A stretch of 39,133 bases of DNA from an uncultured Acidimicrobiales bacterium (GTDB lineage Bacteria; Actinomycetota; Acidimicrobiia; Acidimicrobiales; CALAML01): assembly GCA_937925845.1 (NCBI GenBank), contig CALAML010000116.1:1-39133 (forward strand). The letters are read 5' to 3'. Below, piece by piece: positions 23,798 through 32,345 of this stretch (position 1 is its first letter; each line of letters opens with the position of its first letter). The notes under the pieces are model-generated. The model had not been told where the DNA came from. It made no database searches and saw nothing but the letters and a program-made list of their open reading frames with translations. The position numbers and the translations under genes are program-made.

Positions 23798-25984
23798 ATG
23801 CCCAGACGTAGTGATGTGCCTGTGGATTTAGACAAAAACAACGAAGAAGACAGTGAAGCGGTAGGGGAGCCGGTTCGCGCCTCCTCCCTTGGTCCGAGCG
23901 CCGCCGGCTCCCAGCTTGGCGCCGGTGACAGCATCGGGCCGTACCAGGTGCTGAGCCTGGTCGGCAGCGGTCCGACCGGCGAGGTGTATCTGGCTGCTCG
24001 TGAGTCGGCCGATCCCAGCGATGGCCGGGTGAGTCTTGGGTTGCCCCGGGCAGTCAAGGTGATCCATGGCTACCTGATCGCCAATCCTCTGGTTCGTGAA
24101 CAGCTCCACATGGAGCTGCAGACGGCGGCGGTGCTGCGCCACGATGCTGCGGTGAAGCTGGTGGAGGCCAGCCTCGACAGCGATCCACCGTGGGTGGCGA
24201 CCGAGCATGTCCCGGGGCCAACGTTGTGGTCTCGGGTCCGCCGGCTCGGGCCGCTTGAGGGTGATGAGCTTGACGAGTTGGTCCATGGCTTGGCTGGCAC
24301 GATTCAGGCGTTGAAGGCGGTGGGTTTGGTCCATCGCGGTATCCATCCGCGAAACGTGGTGATGTCGCCGACCGGAGCCCGACTGGTCGACATTGGCGTG
24401 TCGTTTCTTACCCACCACGGTGTCTCGACCGGACGTTCAGAACCCACTACCCCGACCACGATGTTGGCGCCGGAGATGACGGTTGGGATCGCTCCAGGGC
24501 CACCGGCCGATGTTTATGGATGGGGTCTGACCGTTGGCTTTGCTGCGGTGGGGTCACTCCCGGAGCCGGGCGACGTCTGGGATCTCGACCCGGTGCCTGA
24601 GCCCTACCGGGCGTTGGTGGAGCAGTCGCTGTCACATGCGGTCCAGGCTCGACCAACGGTGGATCAACTGGTGGCCGGCCTGGGTGGAGAGGTGGCTGGA
24701 GCGGCGTCGGTCGAATCGACCTCGTGGCCTGGCTCAGGCATCGCTTCAGTGGGCTCGGCGGGCGGGCAGGTCACTCCCTGGGCTCGACCGTATGCTTCGG
24801 AGCTGGTTGCGCCGAGCGCCGATGAGCGCACGGCACGACTGCCTGATCATCGGGCCGAGGCTTTTGTTGGGGCCGATGAGCGGGCCGAGCTGGCTAAACT
24901 CGTGCCGCCGGCCGACGACCAGGCTGGGTCTTCTCTGGCGATCTCGGATGACTCGGGGAGCCGGGATGAGAGCGGCGCGAGTCTTGGAGCACTGACCGCC
25001 TTCGGGCGAGAGCCGCTCGAATCGCCGACGGTTAGCGGCACCGTCAATCAGGCCGAAACGGTCTCGGCCACAGCTCCTGGTCCTACTGCTCTTGGCCCGA
25101 CGGGGCCTGCTGGTTCGCCCGGTCCGACCGGTCCGGCCGGTCCGACCAGTGCTGCTGAGCAACTGGTCCCGGCTGGTGCCGCCCCGCCAGGGTCCGGGGC
25201 CGCTGCCACCGACGTGGCTGGCCCGCCGCCGGGCCCAGCGAACGATCAGCCGATGCAGGTGCTGCCATCGCCGAAGCAAAAACGATCCCAGCGGGCCAGG
25301 CGGCCCCGGCGTTGGTTCCCGGTGGTGATGGCGGCGCTGCTGACGTTGTCACTCGGCACCATCGCCTTTGTGTTGTTGCTCAGTGGCGAAGACGGCAACG
25401 ATGGTAGCGACGACGATTTGATCGCTCAGCAGCTCGACGAGGTTGACGCCGCCGCCGACTCGCCCGAAACGGAGGGCGACGATGCCGAGGCCGGTACCGA
25501 CGGCGACGGCGAGGGGAACGACGGTGAAGTGGACGGCGGCGAAGCGGACGGTGACGACGAGGGGGACGGTGAGCCCGAGGTGGAGCCGCCAACCGGAATC
25601 TGTCCCGATCCCGGCTCACTCGATTGGCCTCCGACCACGTTGGGGCCGGCCCTTTCCTGCCCGGACTATCCAGCCGGAATCCCTTCCAAGGCCCGCTCCG
25701 AGTCGGGTCAGGGTTGGGTCGCCATTCTTTCGGCCCTACCGATCCAGGATCCGGATCGGGTTGATGAGCGCGCCGCCGAACTGGTGGCCCAGATTGAGGC
25801 GGAGGAGGAGCGCACCGTCGATGTCGGGTTGTATGACACCCGGCACTTCAGCGGTCTCCGTGACCCGTTCTGGGTGCTGTTTGCTGGCCCGTTCCCGAGC
25901 GAGGCCCAGGCTGTCGAGTACTGCGAGACCCATCCGTATCTCACCTTCTGTGTCCCTCGCGAGCTCGGCGAAAGCGCGATCTAG
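23798..25984 (+). CDS. Transmembrane Ser/Thr pseudokinase with SPOR-like outer domain
   Basis: 728 residues from the ATG at 23798. Residues about 45-300 are a PknB-type kinase fold: Gly loop GSGPTG (56-61) and Lys87 in RAVKVI are kept. The catalytic loop is HRGIHPRN (179-186), with Gly for the catalytic Asp, and DFG is DIG (198-200), so phosphotransfer is doubtful. A Pro/Ala/Ser-rich linker follows, then one TM helix (about 507-529), an acidic Asp/Glu/Gly spacer, and an outer domain with paired Cys and SPOR-like strands (GWVAILSALP from about residue 639, WVLFAGPFPSEAQAVEYC). SPOR domains bind denuded peptidoglycan. The start is uncertain: ATG 23711 (TACTCT at 23689-23694) is in frame too. 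The 263-bp divergent gap upstream has no other gene. Confidence 0.82.
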   Translation: MPRRSDVPVDLDKNNEEDSEAVGEPVRASSLGPSAAGSQLGAGDSIGPYQVLSLVGSGPTGEVYLAARESADPSDGRVSLGLPRAVKVIHGYLIANPLVREQLHMELQTAAVLRHDAAVKLVEASLDSDPPWVATEHVPGPTLWSRVRRLGPLEGDELDELVHGLAGTIQALKAVGLVHRGIHPRNVVMSPTGARLVDIGVSFLTHHGVSTGRSEPTTPTTMLAPEMTVGIAPGPPADVYGWGLTVGFAAVGSLPEPGDVWDLDPVPEPYRALVEQSLSHAVQARPTVDQLVAGLGGEVAGAASVESTSWPGSGIASVGSAGGQVTPWARPYASELVAPSADERTARLPDHRAEAFVGADERAELAKLVPPADDQAGSSLAISDDSGSRDESGASLGALTAFGREPLESPTVSGTVNQAETVSATAPGPTALGPTGPAGSPGPTGPAGPTSAAEQLVPAGAAPPGSGAAATDVAGPPPGPANDQPMQVLPSPKQKRSQRARRPRRWFPVVMAALLTLSLGTIAFVLLLSGEDGNDGSDDDLIAQQLDEVDAAADSPETEGDDAEAGTDGDGEGNDGEVDGGEADGDDEGDGEPEVEPPTGICPDPGSLDWPPTTLGPALSCPDYPAGIPSKARSESGQGWVAILSALPIQDPDRVDERAAELVAQIEAEEERTVDVGLYDTRHFSGLRDPFWVLFAGPFPSEAQAVEYCETHPYLTFCVPRELGESAI

Positions 25985-26030
25985 CAGGTCAACATTCTGA
26001 GAGCTGGGCGGCGCCGGTTCAGACAGCGCT

Positions 26031-26060
26031 AGTCCAGACCGAGTTAGTCCAGACCGAGTT
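26031..26060 (+). repeat. Exact 15-bp tandem duplication between convergent genes
   Basis: AGTCCAGACCGAGTT occurs at 26031-26045 and again at 26046-26060 with no mismatch, followed by a partial third copy (AGT). It lies in the 87-bp gap between the 3' ends of the pseudokinase and the membrane protease. No strong hairpin was seen there. Confidence 0.9.
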
Positions 26061-26071
26061 AGTAAGGCCCC

Positions 26072-27085
26072 TTAGTTGAGACAGGGTTGGATGGTGCCTT
26101 CGGCGGTGCGCCAAACCGCGAGTTGTCCCCATGCCACGTCGACTGGTGCGGCGATGGTTAGGTCTTCGTCGTCGAAGCCCAACAGGTTCACCCCTACCAA
26201 TCGGCCGTCGCCGTCAAAGACCGGACCGCCGCTGCCACCGAAGTCCACCACCGCGCTGTGGGCGAAGTTGCCCTCGGCGTCTCCGGTGAGGACGACAGGT
26301 TCGAGTTCGCCGTCGGTGCGGGTGAGTCCGGCGCCGCCGGGGTAACCAAGTGACACCACTTCGGTGCCGGATCGGAGCCGGCCTTCGAAGGGCTGAAAGA
26401 CGTGGCCGCTGAGCTCGCGGCCAAACGACAGCAGAGCGAGATCGAGTTCCTGGCTGATGCCGATCAGGCGGGCCTGGCGCGTGCCGTTGACACCGCGAAC
26501 TTCGATGCGTCGACCGCTGCTCACCACATGGGCCGCAGTCATCACCAGACGGGGTGCAACCAACAACCCGCTTCCTGTGGTCGAGCGCTGGTTGCAGGTG
26601 ACGACGTCGATTTTGACCACACCGGACTGCACGTTGCGGACGGCGGCGTCGAAGTCGGCCGGCTGGGTAGAGCGGTCGGAAGCCGGATCGGTGCGGGTGC
26701 GAAGAGTTGTTGTGGTTCGCCGTTGGGTGGTGGTGCTGGCCACGGTCGTTGGCAGCGCCGCCTCTTCGGGGTTCGTGCCGTCGTCGCTTCCGGAACGGTC
26801 GCCTTCAGTTTCGGCACCGCCGTCTTTGGGCAAAACGCTTCGGCCGCGGACCTCAAGTTCGTTTGATCCGCTGCGGGTAAAGAACACGATGCCGGCCGCC
26901 ACCAGGAGGAGCGCCGCGGCGGCGAAGGCGGCAGTCCCGATGATCGATGGACCTTTTCGGCTACTGGCCGGGGTCGCCTTCAGTGGCGACTTGGTGGTGT
27001 AAGGCAGGGCCAAAAGGTCGCGGTCGACCGCAGGGTCAGCCTGGAAATCGTCCGCCGCCTCCGCGTGCTCGTCATGGCTCGCCAC
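26072..27085 (-). CDS. Membrane-anchored trypsin-like serine protease
   Basis: 337 residues. A cytoplasmic N-terminus of about 46 residues, one TM helix (47-69, SIIGTAAFAAAALLLVAAGIVFF), then a Thr/Ser/Asp-rich outer linker (about 90-145) and a compact trypsin-fold domain (146-337). The triad is intact: His186 in TAAHVV, Asp215 in ELDLALL, and Ser285 in GGSGGPVF. Cys164 and Cys335 could form a disulfide. There is no PDZ domain, so it is closer to MarP-like than HtrA-like proteases, but without the four-helix membrane part. Start is GTG 27085; TACAGC lies 7 nt upstream on the minus strand, a near match to the leaderless -10. Its neighbour is a membrane pseudokinase with an outer wall-binding-like domain, which suggests envelope signalling. 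Confidence 0.87.
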   Translation of the reverse strand: MASHDEHAEAADDFQADPAVDRDLLALPYTTKSPLKATPASSRKGPSIIGTAAFAAAALLLVAAGIVFFTRSGSNELEVRGRSVLPKDGGAETEGDRSGSDDGTNPEEAALPTTVASTTTQRRTTTTLRTRTDPASDRSTQPADFDAAVRNVQSGVVKIDVVTCNQRSTTGSGLLVAPRLVMTAAHVVSSGRRIEVRGVNGTRQARLIGISQELDLALLSFGRELSGHVFQPFEGRLRSGTEVVSLGYPGGAGLTRTDGELEPVVLTGDAEGNFAHSAVVDFGGSGGPVFDGDGRLVGVNLLGFDDEDLTIAAPVDVAWGQLAVWRTAEGTIQPCLN

Positions 27086-27219
27086 GTCTCAAGCTGTACC
27101 GCGAAAGACGGTCCGAGGTCAAAGCTTGATGACCGTTTGCATTTCTCAGACGTGGTCAGTATCCGTGACCGTCGCTGGTTGGGCCCGCGGGCACCCGACT
27201 TCGGCGAGCCCGTCGGGAG

Positions 27220-27225
27220 TACCAT
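27220..27225 (+). promoter_or_regulatory. -10 element (TACCAT) for leaderless transcript
   Basis: TACCAT is followed by AGGCGGG and GTG at 27233, a 7-nt gap. It supports a start 168 nt inside the longest open frame. Confidence 0.5.
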
Positions 27226-27232
27226 AGGCGGG

Positions 27233-28513
27233 GTGTCGGCTGAAAGAACCTCTTTGAAGGATTCGTTCAGCGCGCTCCGGATCCCTGAATTTCGGCGGTT
27301 TTGGGGGGCGGCGCTCGTGTCGAGCAGCGGTTCCTGGCTGCAGGGATTGGCCACACCGTTTGTGATGCTGCGGATCACCGATTCCGCCTCGTGGGTTGGA
27401 GCATCGGTCTTTTCGATCGCCCTGCCGATGGCGCTGATGGGGCCGATCGCCGGGCCGCTCGCCGACCGGGTACCCCGCCGACAGGTGTTGATTGTGACCC
27501 AGGTGCTTCTGGCTGCGGTGGCCGGCCTCTTTGCCCTGAGTTGGTGGTTTGGTATCCGAAACCCGTGGGCCTATATCGGTCTGAGCCTCACCTACGGGGC
27601 GGTGAACGGGTTCAACATGCCGTCGTGGCAGGCCTTCGTGGCCGACCTGGTGCCGCGACACGAGTTGATGAACGCCATCACCCTCAACTCGGCGCAATTT
27701 AACGCGGCCCGCGCCATCGGCCCGAGTATCGGCGGCATCGTGTTGGCCGTGCTCGGGCCGGGCTGGTCCTTCGCCGGAAACGCGTTTTCGTTCCTGGCTG
27801 TGGTCGCGGTGTTGGTGAGCCTGCCCCGCCCGCCGCCGGTTGATCGCGATGTCGGGGCCGGCGGTGGGGCGGTGCGGCCGTGGGGTCAATTCCTCGATGG
27901 TTTGGCTCACGCTCGAGAGAGCCGGGGCATCGTTGCCAGTTTTGTGGTGGCCTTCGCCTTGGCCGTGTTGGGCGGCACGTTGGTGCAGGTGCACCTGGTG
28001 CTGTTTGCCGAGCGGGTCTTTGCTGTCGACGAGTTCCGCTTCGGTCTGCTGGTGTCGGCGTACGGGATCGGAGCGATCTCGATCGCGCCCTGGCTCGGTG
28101 CTTTCGGTCCCCGATTTCGACGGGGCACACTGATGGCAGCCGGGTTGGGTCTCTTCGGTCTGGCCGAGCTGGCGCTGTCTTCCACTGCGGTCTTCGGTGT
28201 GGGTCTGGCCTCGGTGTTCTTGGCCGGCTGTGCCCATCTGACCACGGCGTCGTCGAACAACACCACGGTGCAGTTGTTGGTGGGGGACCACATGCGAGGC
28301 CGGGTGATGTCGCTCTATCTGATGGTGTTCACCCTCGGCGTTCCCTTGGGGGCGATCATCCAGGGCCCGCTGGCCGATCGCTTTGGGGTCCGGCCGGTCG
28401 TTTCGACGATGGGTGCGCTGCTGATGGCGGCCGCGGTGCTACTTCGCGTCACCGGCGCCCTCGACGCCGCCGATGTATCCGCCGAGGATCCGGTCGTGGT
28501 TTCGACTTCCTGA
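27233..28513 (+). CDS. MFS transporter, EntS-like (MFS_3) exporter family
   Basis: 426 residues with about 12 hydrophobic segments. This family includes enterobactin and macrolide exporters; the substrate here is unknown. It starts VSAERTSLKDSFSALRIPEFRRFWGAALVSSSGSWLQ, typical of MFS_3 proteins, has the motif-A-like loop LADRVPRRQ after TM2, and GPSIGGIVLAVLGPGWSF in the middle. The second half includes STAVFGVGLASVFLAGCAHL and GPLADRFGVRP. The GTG at 27233 is preferred over upstream starts because of the TACCAT element and because the extra 56 residues (RSKLDDRLHFSDVV...) do not look like MFS. Divergent from the membrane protease; its stop codon lies in a hairpin shared with the next gene. 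Confidence 0.86.
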   Translation: MSAERTSLKDSFSALRIPEFRRFWGAALVSSSGSWLQGLATPFVMLRITDSASWVGASVFSIALPMALMGPIAGPLADRVPRRQVLIVTQVLLAAVAGLFALSWWFGIRNPWAYIGLSLTYGAVNGFNMPSWQAFVADLVPRHELMNAITLNSAQFNAARAIGPSIGGIVLAVLGPGWSFAGNAFSFLAVVAVLVSLPRPPPVDRDVGAGGGAVRPWGQFLDGLAHARESRGIVASFVVAFALAVLGGTLVQVHLVLFAERVFAVDEFRFGLLVSAYGIGAISIAPWLGAFGPRFRRGTLMAAGLGLFGLAELALSSTAVFGVGLASVFLAGCAHLTTASSNNTTVQLLVGDHMRGRVMSLYLMVFTLGVPLGAIIQGPLADRFGVRPVVSTMGALLMAAAVLLRVTGALDAADVSAEDPVVVSTS

Positions 28514-28543
28514 GCCCTACCGGGCAAATGGGCTCGGGAAGTC
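28504..28543. terminator. 14-bp stem-loop holding stop-codon bases of both convergent genes
   Basis: The arm 28504-28517 (GACTTCCTGAGCCC) pairs with 28530-28543 (GGGCTCGGGAAGTC), one T-G wobble and a 12-nt loop. The MFS stop TGA (28511-28513) lies in the left arm, and the DUF1501 stop begins at the last base of the right arm. It is the longest stem in the window and suits a two-way terminator, without a U-tract. Confidence 0.65.
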
Positions 28544-30270
28544 TAGGTGTCGGACATCGGTCGGTCTTGAGCCTCTTCGGCGCGCAGGTCGACGACCTCG
28601 CCGGTTGCGTTGGGAGCGGCGGGTTTGCCCGTCTCGTCATAAAGGCGGGGCTCGATGGGCCCGGGTCGGGCCCGCTGCTTGGCTCGGTTGCGGCGGGCGG
28701 CCACCGCCGCGACCCCTGCGACCACCGCGGCACCGGTGCCGAGGCCAGCGACGGGAATGAGGTCGACGCCACTGCCGGAATCGGTGGAGGAACTGGTCGC
28801 CGCTTCCGGGTTGGCTTGATCCTCTCCGTCGGCGTCAGCTGCGTCCTGGCGCTCACCCTGGGCGCCACTCGCGTCAGCATCGGCACCTGGTCCGGAGGGG
28901 TCGAGGGTACGGAAGTCCGGTTCGAGATCTTCGCCGGTGACCAGGCCGAGCGGGGAGTAGGTGTCGTAGTCGGGGAAGATGGCACCAAGTTGAGGGTTGC
29001 CCATCCGTCGAATCACGATCTCCGACATCACCTGTCGGTAGTCGGTGGTGACCGCGACGTCGGCGGAATCGTAGCGTTGGTCGACCTCGAGGCCGGGGAA
29101 GGTGCCGTAGACACCGCCGTTCACTTCTCCGCCGATCACCAGCATGTTGCCGCCGTGACCGTGGTCGGTACCGGCGGCGGCGTTCTCCGCAACGCGGCGC
29201 CCAAACTCGCTCATCACCACCACGGTGGTGCGTTCGAGGAAGCTTCGTGCGCCAGGTCCCTCGTCGAGGTCGGCCACGAATGCGGTCAGTCCATCGGAGA
29301 GCGTGCCGACCAGGTTCGAGAAGGTGCCGCCTGAGCCGTTGCCCTGCGAACCGTGGGTGTCCCAGCCGCCGAGGTCGATGGTTGCGGTGTGCAGGCCGAG
29401 GTCGGCTTTGATCACCTGAGCGATGCTCTGGAGTTGCTGCGAGAACTGACTGCCTGGATACTCGACCCCCCGCCGTGGCACATACTCACCCTCGCTGGCC
29501 TTGAGCTCGATCACGTTCGAGCCGTCGAGCGCTTTGATGCCCGCTTCATGCAGCTTGGTCTGTTGGGCGGAATACAGGCGCCGTAACGTTCCCCGTTGGG
29601 CTCCGACCCACGGGTTGAACTGGCTCGGGAAAGCAAAGCCGTTGAGCCTGGCGAGGGTGAAGACCTCGTTGCTGGTGAGGTACGCGGTTGGGGTGACACC
29701 GCCCATCGCCAGTGCTGGGATGAGCCCGTCGTCGCCGCTGGAGGTGGCTAGGTGGCGGGCCAGCCAGCCGCTGCCCGGTCCGGAGTTGCCGGTGGTGCCT
29801 CGCTCGATGAAGGCCATAGCGTCGAAGTGGCTGCGGGTGTCGGCGGTTAGGCCAGCCCCTTGCACGATGGCCAGGGTTTCGTCATCAAAGAGTTGGTGTA
29901 AGCCGGCGGCTGCAGGATGGAAGCCGAAGGGGATGGGGTCGATGTCGAGCAGCTCGGCCCGGGGAACCTGTATTTCGGGTCGGGCCTGTTCGTAGAGGCG
30001 ACGGTCGTCATCGCCCGAGGGCACGATCATGTTGAGGAAGTCGGCCCCACCGCGCAGAAAGACGGTGATCACCACGTTGTCGAGGCGCTTCACCTGCACC
30101 TTGCTCGATGTCTCTACGTCGACCGCATCCGCTCCGTCGTCGTCCTGGGCGAAGGCCATCGAGTGGACACCCATGGTGCGCAGCGCCGAGAGCGCGCCCG
30201 CCGCCGCGCTGCCGCCGAGGAACGCCCGTCGGCCGATCGAGAAGTTGTTGGGCTGGTCCTCTAGCGCCAT
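28543..30270 (-). CDS. DUF1501 family protein, Tat-exported
   Basis: 575 residues. The N-terminus has a twin-arginine signal (SIGRRAFLGGSAAAGALSAL, Arg14-Arg15), so it is exported folded. The DUF1501 body belongs to the alkaline-phosphatase/sulfatase superfamily and shows FLRGGADFLNMIVP, DIDPIPFGFHPAAAGLHQLF, GGWDTHGSQGN, VVMSEFGRRVAENAAAGTDHG and GGNMLVIGGEVNGGVYG. Substrates are unknown. After the domain come an acidic, Ala/Asp-rich linker and a C-terminal TM helix (LIPVAGLGTGAAVVAGVAAVAA) followed by RRNRAKQRAR, so the protein is anchored at its C-terminus. The ATG at 30270 overlaps the end of the DUF1800 gene by 10 bp, implying translational coupling. DUF1501 and DUF1800 genes often occur as a pair. 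Confidence 0.9.
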   Translation of the reverse strand: MALEDQPNNFSIGRRAFLGGSAAAGALSALRTMGVHSMAFAQDDDGADAVDVETSSKVQVKRLDNVVITVFLRGGADFLNMIVPSGDDDRRLYEQARPEIQVPRAELLDIDPIPFGFHPAAAGLHQLFDDETLAIVQGAGLTADTRSHFDAMAFIERGTTGNSGPGSGWLARHLATSSGDDGLIPALAMGGVTPTAYLTSNEVFTLARLNGFAFPSQFNPWVGAQRGTLRRLYSAQQTKLHEAGIKALDGSNVIELKASEGEYVPRRGVEYPGSQFSQQLQSIAQVIKADLGLHTATIDLGGWDTHGSQGNGSGGTFSNLVGTLSDGLTAFVADLDEGPGARSFLERTTVVVMSEFGRRVAENAAAGTDHGHGGNMLVIGGEVNGGVYGTFPGLEVDQRYDSADVAVTTDYRQVMSEIVIRRMGNPQLGAIFPDYDTYSPLGLVTGEDLEPDFRTLDPSGPGADADASGAQGERQDAADADGEDQANPEAATSSSTDSGSGVDLIPVAGLGTGAAVVAGVAAVAARRNRAKQRARPGPIEPRLYDETGKPAAPNATGEVVDLRAEEAQDRPMSDT

Positions 30271-31793
30271 TGGAACTCCGGACTCATCAGGATGAGGGCG
30301 ATCAGCGCCAGTACTCGTTGTTCGGTTTCGTCGCTGTCGTCGACGTCGAAGTTGGGGTTGAATCCCTGGGCCATAAAGTCGACGAGCTCGGTTTCCGTCT
30401 CTGCTTCGGGTGCTCGGCCGAGCAACCGCCGGTACCAGAAGTCGACGATTTCCACCGGGGTTTTGGCGCTGTCCGCTTCCTCCATCCGGCGTAGAAGCGG
30501 TCTCGAGTAGATCTCACCGTTGACGTCGGCGATGGTGGAGTTGACCAGATCCCATCGCATGAAGAGCGAGGTGGTGTTGAGCCAGTGGTTGGCAGTATCG
30601 GGGTGGCCATCGGGTGGAGGCCAAAAGAACGGCTCCTGGCCCAGCCGGTTGAACTGGAACAGGAAGCTGTTGGTGGCGTCGTCGTTGGCTCCGAACGGGA
30701 GTGCCGCCTCGGTGGCTCGCAGCATCGACACCGTGAACTCGAAGGGTCGCTTTACCTTCGCCGGTGCCTCGGCAAACTCCGCGGATTCAATGATGTGTCG
30801 TAAAACTCGGGCGATCTGGTCAGGGGCGTCGACGTTGTCGGTGAAGACTTCGGCGGCGCTGTCGACGAGCGAGTTGGGCGGCGTGTCGGCGACGAAGCGG
30901 CGGCACAGCTTGCGGCAGACGTGGCGGCCGGTGCCGGGGTGGGCGGCCAGAACATCAAGGACGTCTTCGCCGTCGCGTAGATCGCTCTGGTCGGCGGGGA
31001 TAAACCGGCCGAGCACGTTCTTCTGGAACCGGTCGTGATCCTCGCGGTTGTAGCGGAACCGTCCGGTGTTGTTGTTGCGGTTGTCGTCGATCGACCAACC
31101 GGTGAAGCAGCGGGTCGCTTCATAGACGTCGTCATCGACGTAGCCGATCGGTGCATCGGGGTGGCCCTCGACGTCGTTCTGGCGCATGGCGGAACCGAGG
31201 TAGTTCTCGGCGCCGAGCGTGTGCAGCTCGAAGAGCTCACGGGCCCAGTTCTCGTTGGGGCCGGCGGCGGTCGAAACGTAGTTGTCGAGGTAGTAGAGCA
31301 TGCAGGTGCTCGACGCCACCTCACCAAGCAGCTCGCGGAAGTTGCCCAGGGCTCGGGGCCGAATCACTTCGAAGTCGTATCGGGCAATCATCGACCGCAC
31401 CACGTTCTGGCCGGCGTACACGTTGAAGTGGTCGTGCCAGAACCGGACCATCATTTCATAGAGCTGGGCTTCGCTGTAGGTGCAGCGGGCGAACGTGTAG
31501 CGAACCAGGTCGTTGGCGGGAGTGTCTCCGGAGACCCCTTCGGCGGGGGAGGCGAAGTAGACGGCCCATGCTTCGCGCCGGGTGAGCGGGATCGACTCAA
31601 GGCCGGCCCGACGGATCTGGCGTTCGAGATCACTGTCGTCGAGACCACTCGGGTCGAGCTGTTGGTCGAGGTAGCTGGCCAGCCGTTCGTTGTCGGTCGC
31701 CCCGAGCTCAACAAAGCGCTCAACGTCGCCCGGTCGCGGCCCGTAGCCAAGCCGCGACAGCACGCGGTGGGCAAATGCCTCGGGGGTGGTCAT
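30261..31793 (-). CDS. DUF1800 family protein
   Basis: 510 residues. A helical family of unknown function that co-occurs with DUF1501. Typical segments: FAHRVLSRLGYGPRPGDVERF at the start, MVRFWHDHFNVYAGQ, LGNFRELLGEVASSTCMLYYLDN, PNENWARELFELHTLG, ATRCFTGWSID, AAHPGTGRHVCRKLCRRFV, RPFEFTVSMLRAT and WPPPDGHPDTANHWLN. No obvious signal peptide at the ATG at 31793; export may depend on the Tat-exported partner, or the protein may be intracellular. No good Shine-Dalgarno is seen, and a minus-strand TACGAT at 31888-31893 is only a weak promoter candidate. First gene of the two-gene operon with DUF1501. Confidence 0.9.
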   Translation of the reverse strand: MTTPEAFAHRVLSRLGYGPRPGDVERFVELGATDNERLASYLDQQLDPSGLDDSDLERQIRRAGLESIPLTRREAWAVYFASPAEGVSGDTPANDLVRYTFARCTYSEAQLYEMMVRFWHDHFNVYAGQNVVRSMIARYDFEVIRPRALGNFRELLGEVASSTCMLYYLDNYVSTAAGPNENWARELFELHTLGAENYLGSAMRQNDVEGHPDAPIGYVDDDVYEATRCFTGWSIDDNRNNNTGRFRYNREDHDRFQKNVLGRFIPADQSDLRDGEDVLDVLAAHPGTGRHVCRKLCRRFVADTPPNSLVDSAAEVFTDNVDAPDQIARVLRHIIESAEFAEAPAKVKRPFEFTVSMLRATEAALPFGANDDATNSFLFQFNRLGQEPFFWPPPDGHPDTANHWLNTTSLFMRWDLVNSTIADVNGEIYSRPLLRRMEEADSAKTPVEIVDFWYRRLLGRAPEAETETELVDFMAQGFNPNFDVDDSDETEQRVLALIALILMSPEFQWR

Positions 31794-32345
31794 GGTGTGG
31801 GTTCCATGCGGAGGTGTGACCCAGCTGTTGATTGAAGGCGTCGATTCGATGGCATCAGGTGCTGCCTTACGAGGGAGTCGGAAGTCATCGTAGGCGTGCC
31901 GAAGGGCCCCATCGTGTCAGCTTTGAGCGCCGGATACGATTCGCGGCTGGCGCACCATGCCGTGTTGTCAGCAGCTGTTGACGTCGAAAGCGGGCCCGGC
32001 AGGCGGTGCGGGGTGACGTCGTTGCCGGTCCGTCACTGTTCGTCCAGGGTGATCGCCGCAGTCTCCTGGGTGGGGTTTGAACACGGCACATATACCGAAA
32101 TATACCGGTAGGCAGGGCATGATTTCTCTGGGCAGAAGTTCCGGGAGACCGGTTGGCCGAGTTGTTGCCCGCAGATTCTGACTTGAAGAAGCTGGCTGAG
32201 TAGTAGTCCGCCGAGGGCGGTTCAAAACGACTCGGTGTGAGCCGCTCGCAGCTTGGTTAAACCGGTTCCTTTCTTGTTACGGTGCTATCAGAGGAGCGAA
32301 GCGAATCCGTTGGACCTACACCGGCGAGGTCCGGAAGGAGTCTGG
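31794..32345. other. 552-bp divergent intergenic region
   Basis: No convincing gene. Its most distinctive part is an AT-richer patch, ATATACCG (32090-32097) repeated at 32100-32107, ending in the palindrome TACCGGTA. AAGGAG (32335-32340) is the ribosome site of the HD gene. AACCGGTT near 32271 is another 8-bp palindrome. No riboswitch or small RNA could be recognised by eye. Confidence 0.5.
32090..32107. repeat. Direct repeat ATATACCG, 10-bp period
   Basis: Two exact copies of ATATACCG start 10 bp apart (32090 and 32100), one helical turn, in the divergent promoter region. The minus strand reads TATATT and the plus strand TATACC, so it may be promoter DNA, a regulator site, or both. Confidence 0.7.

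Noticed and set aside
27146-28291. 381-codon frame opposite the MFS transporter
   Set aside because: Translates to a His/Gln/Arg-rich hydrophilic sequence with no family features; the opposite strand is a clear transporter.
27880-29334. 484-codon plus-strand frame crossing the MFS and DUF1501 3' ends
   Set aside because: Overlaps two well-supported genes and runs through a terminator-like hairpin; no domain seen.
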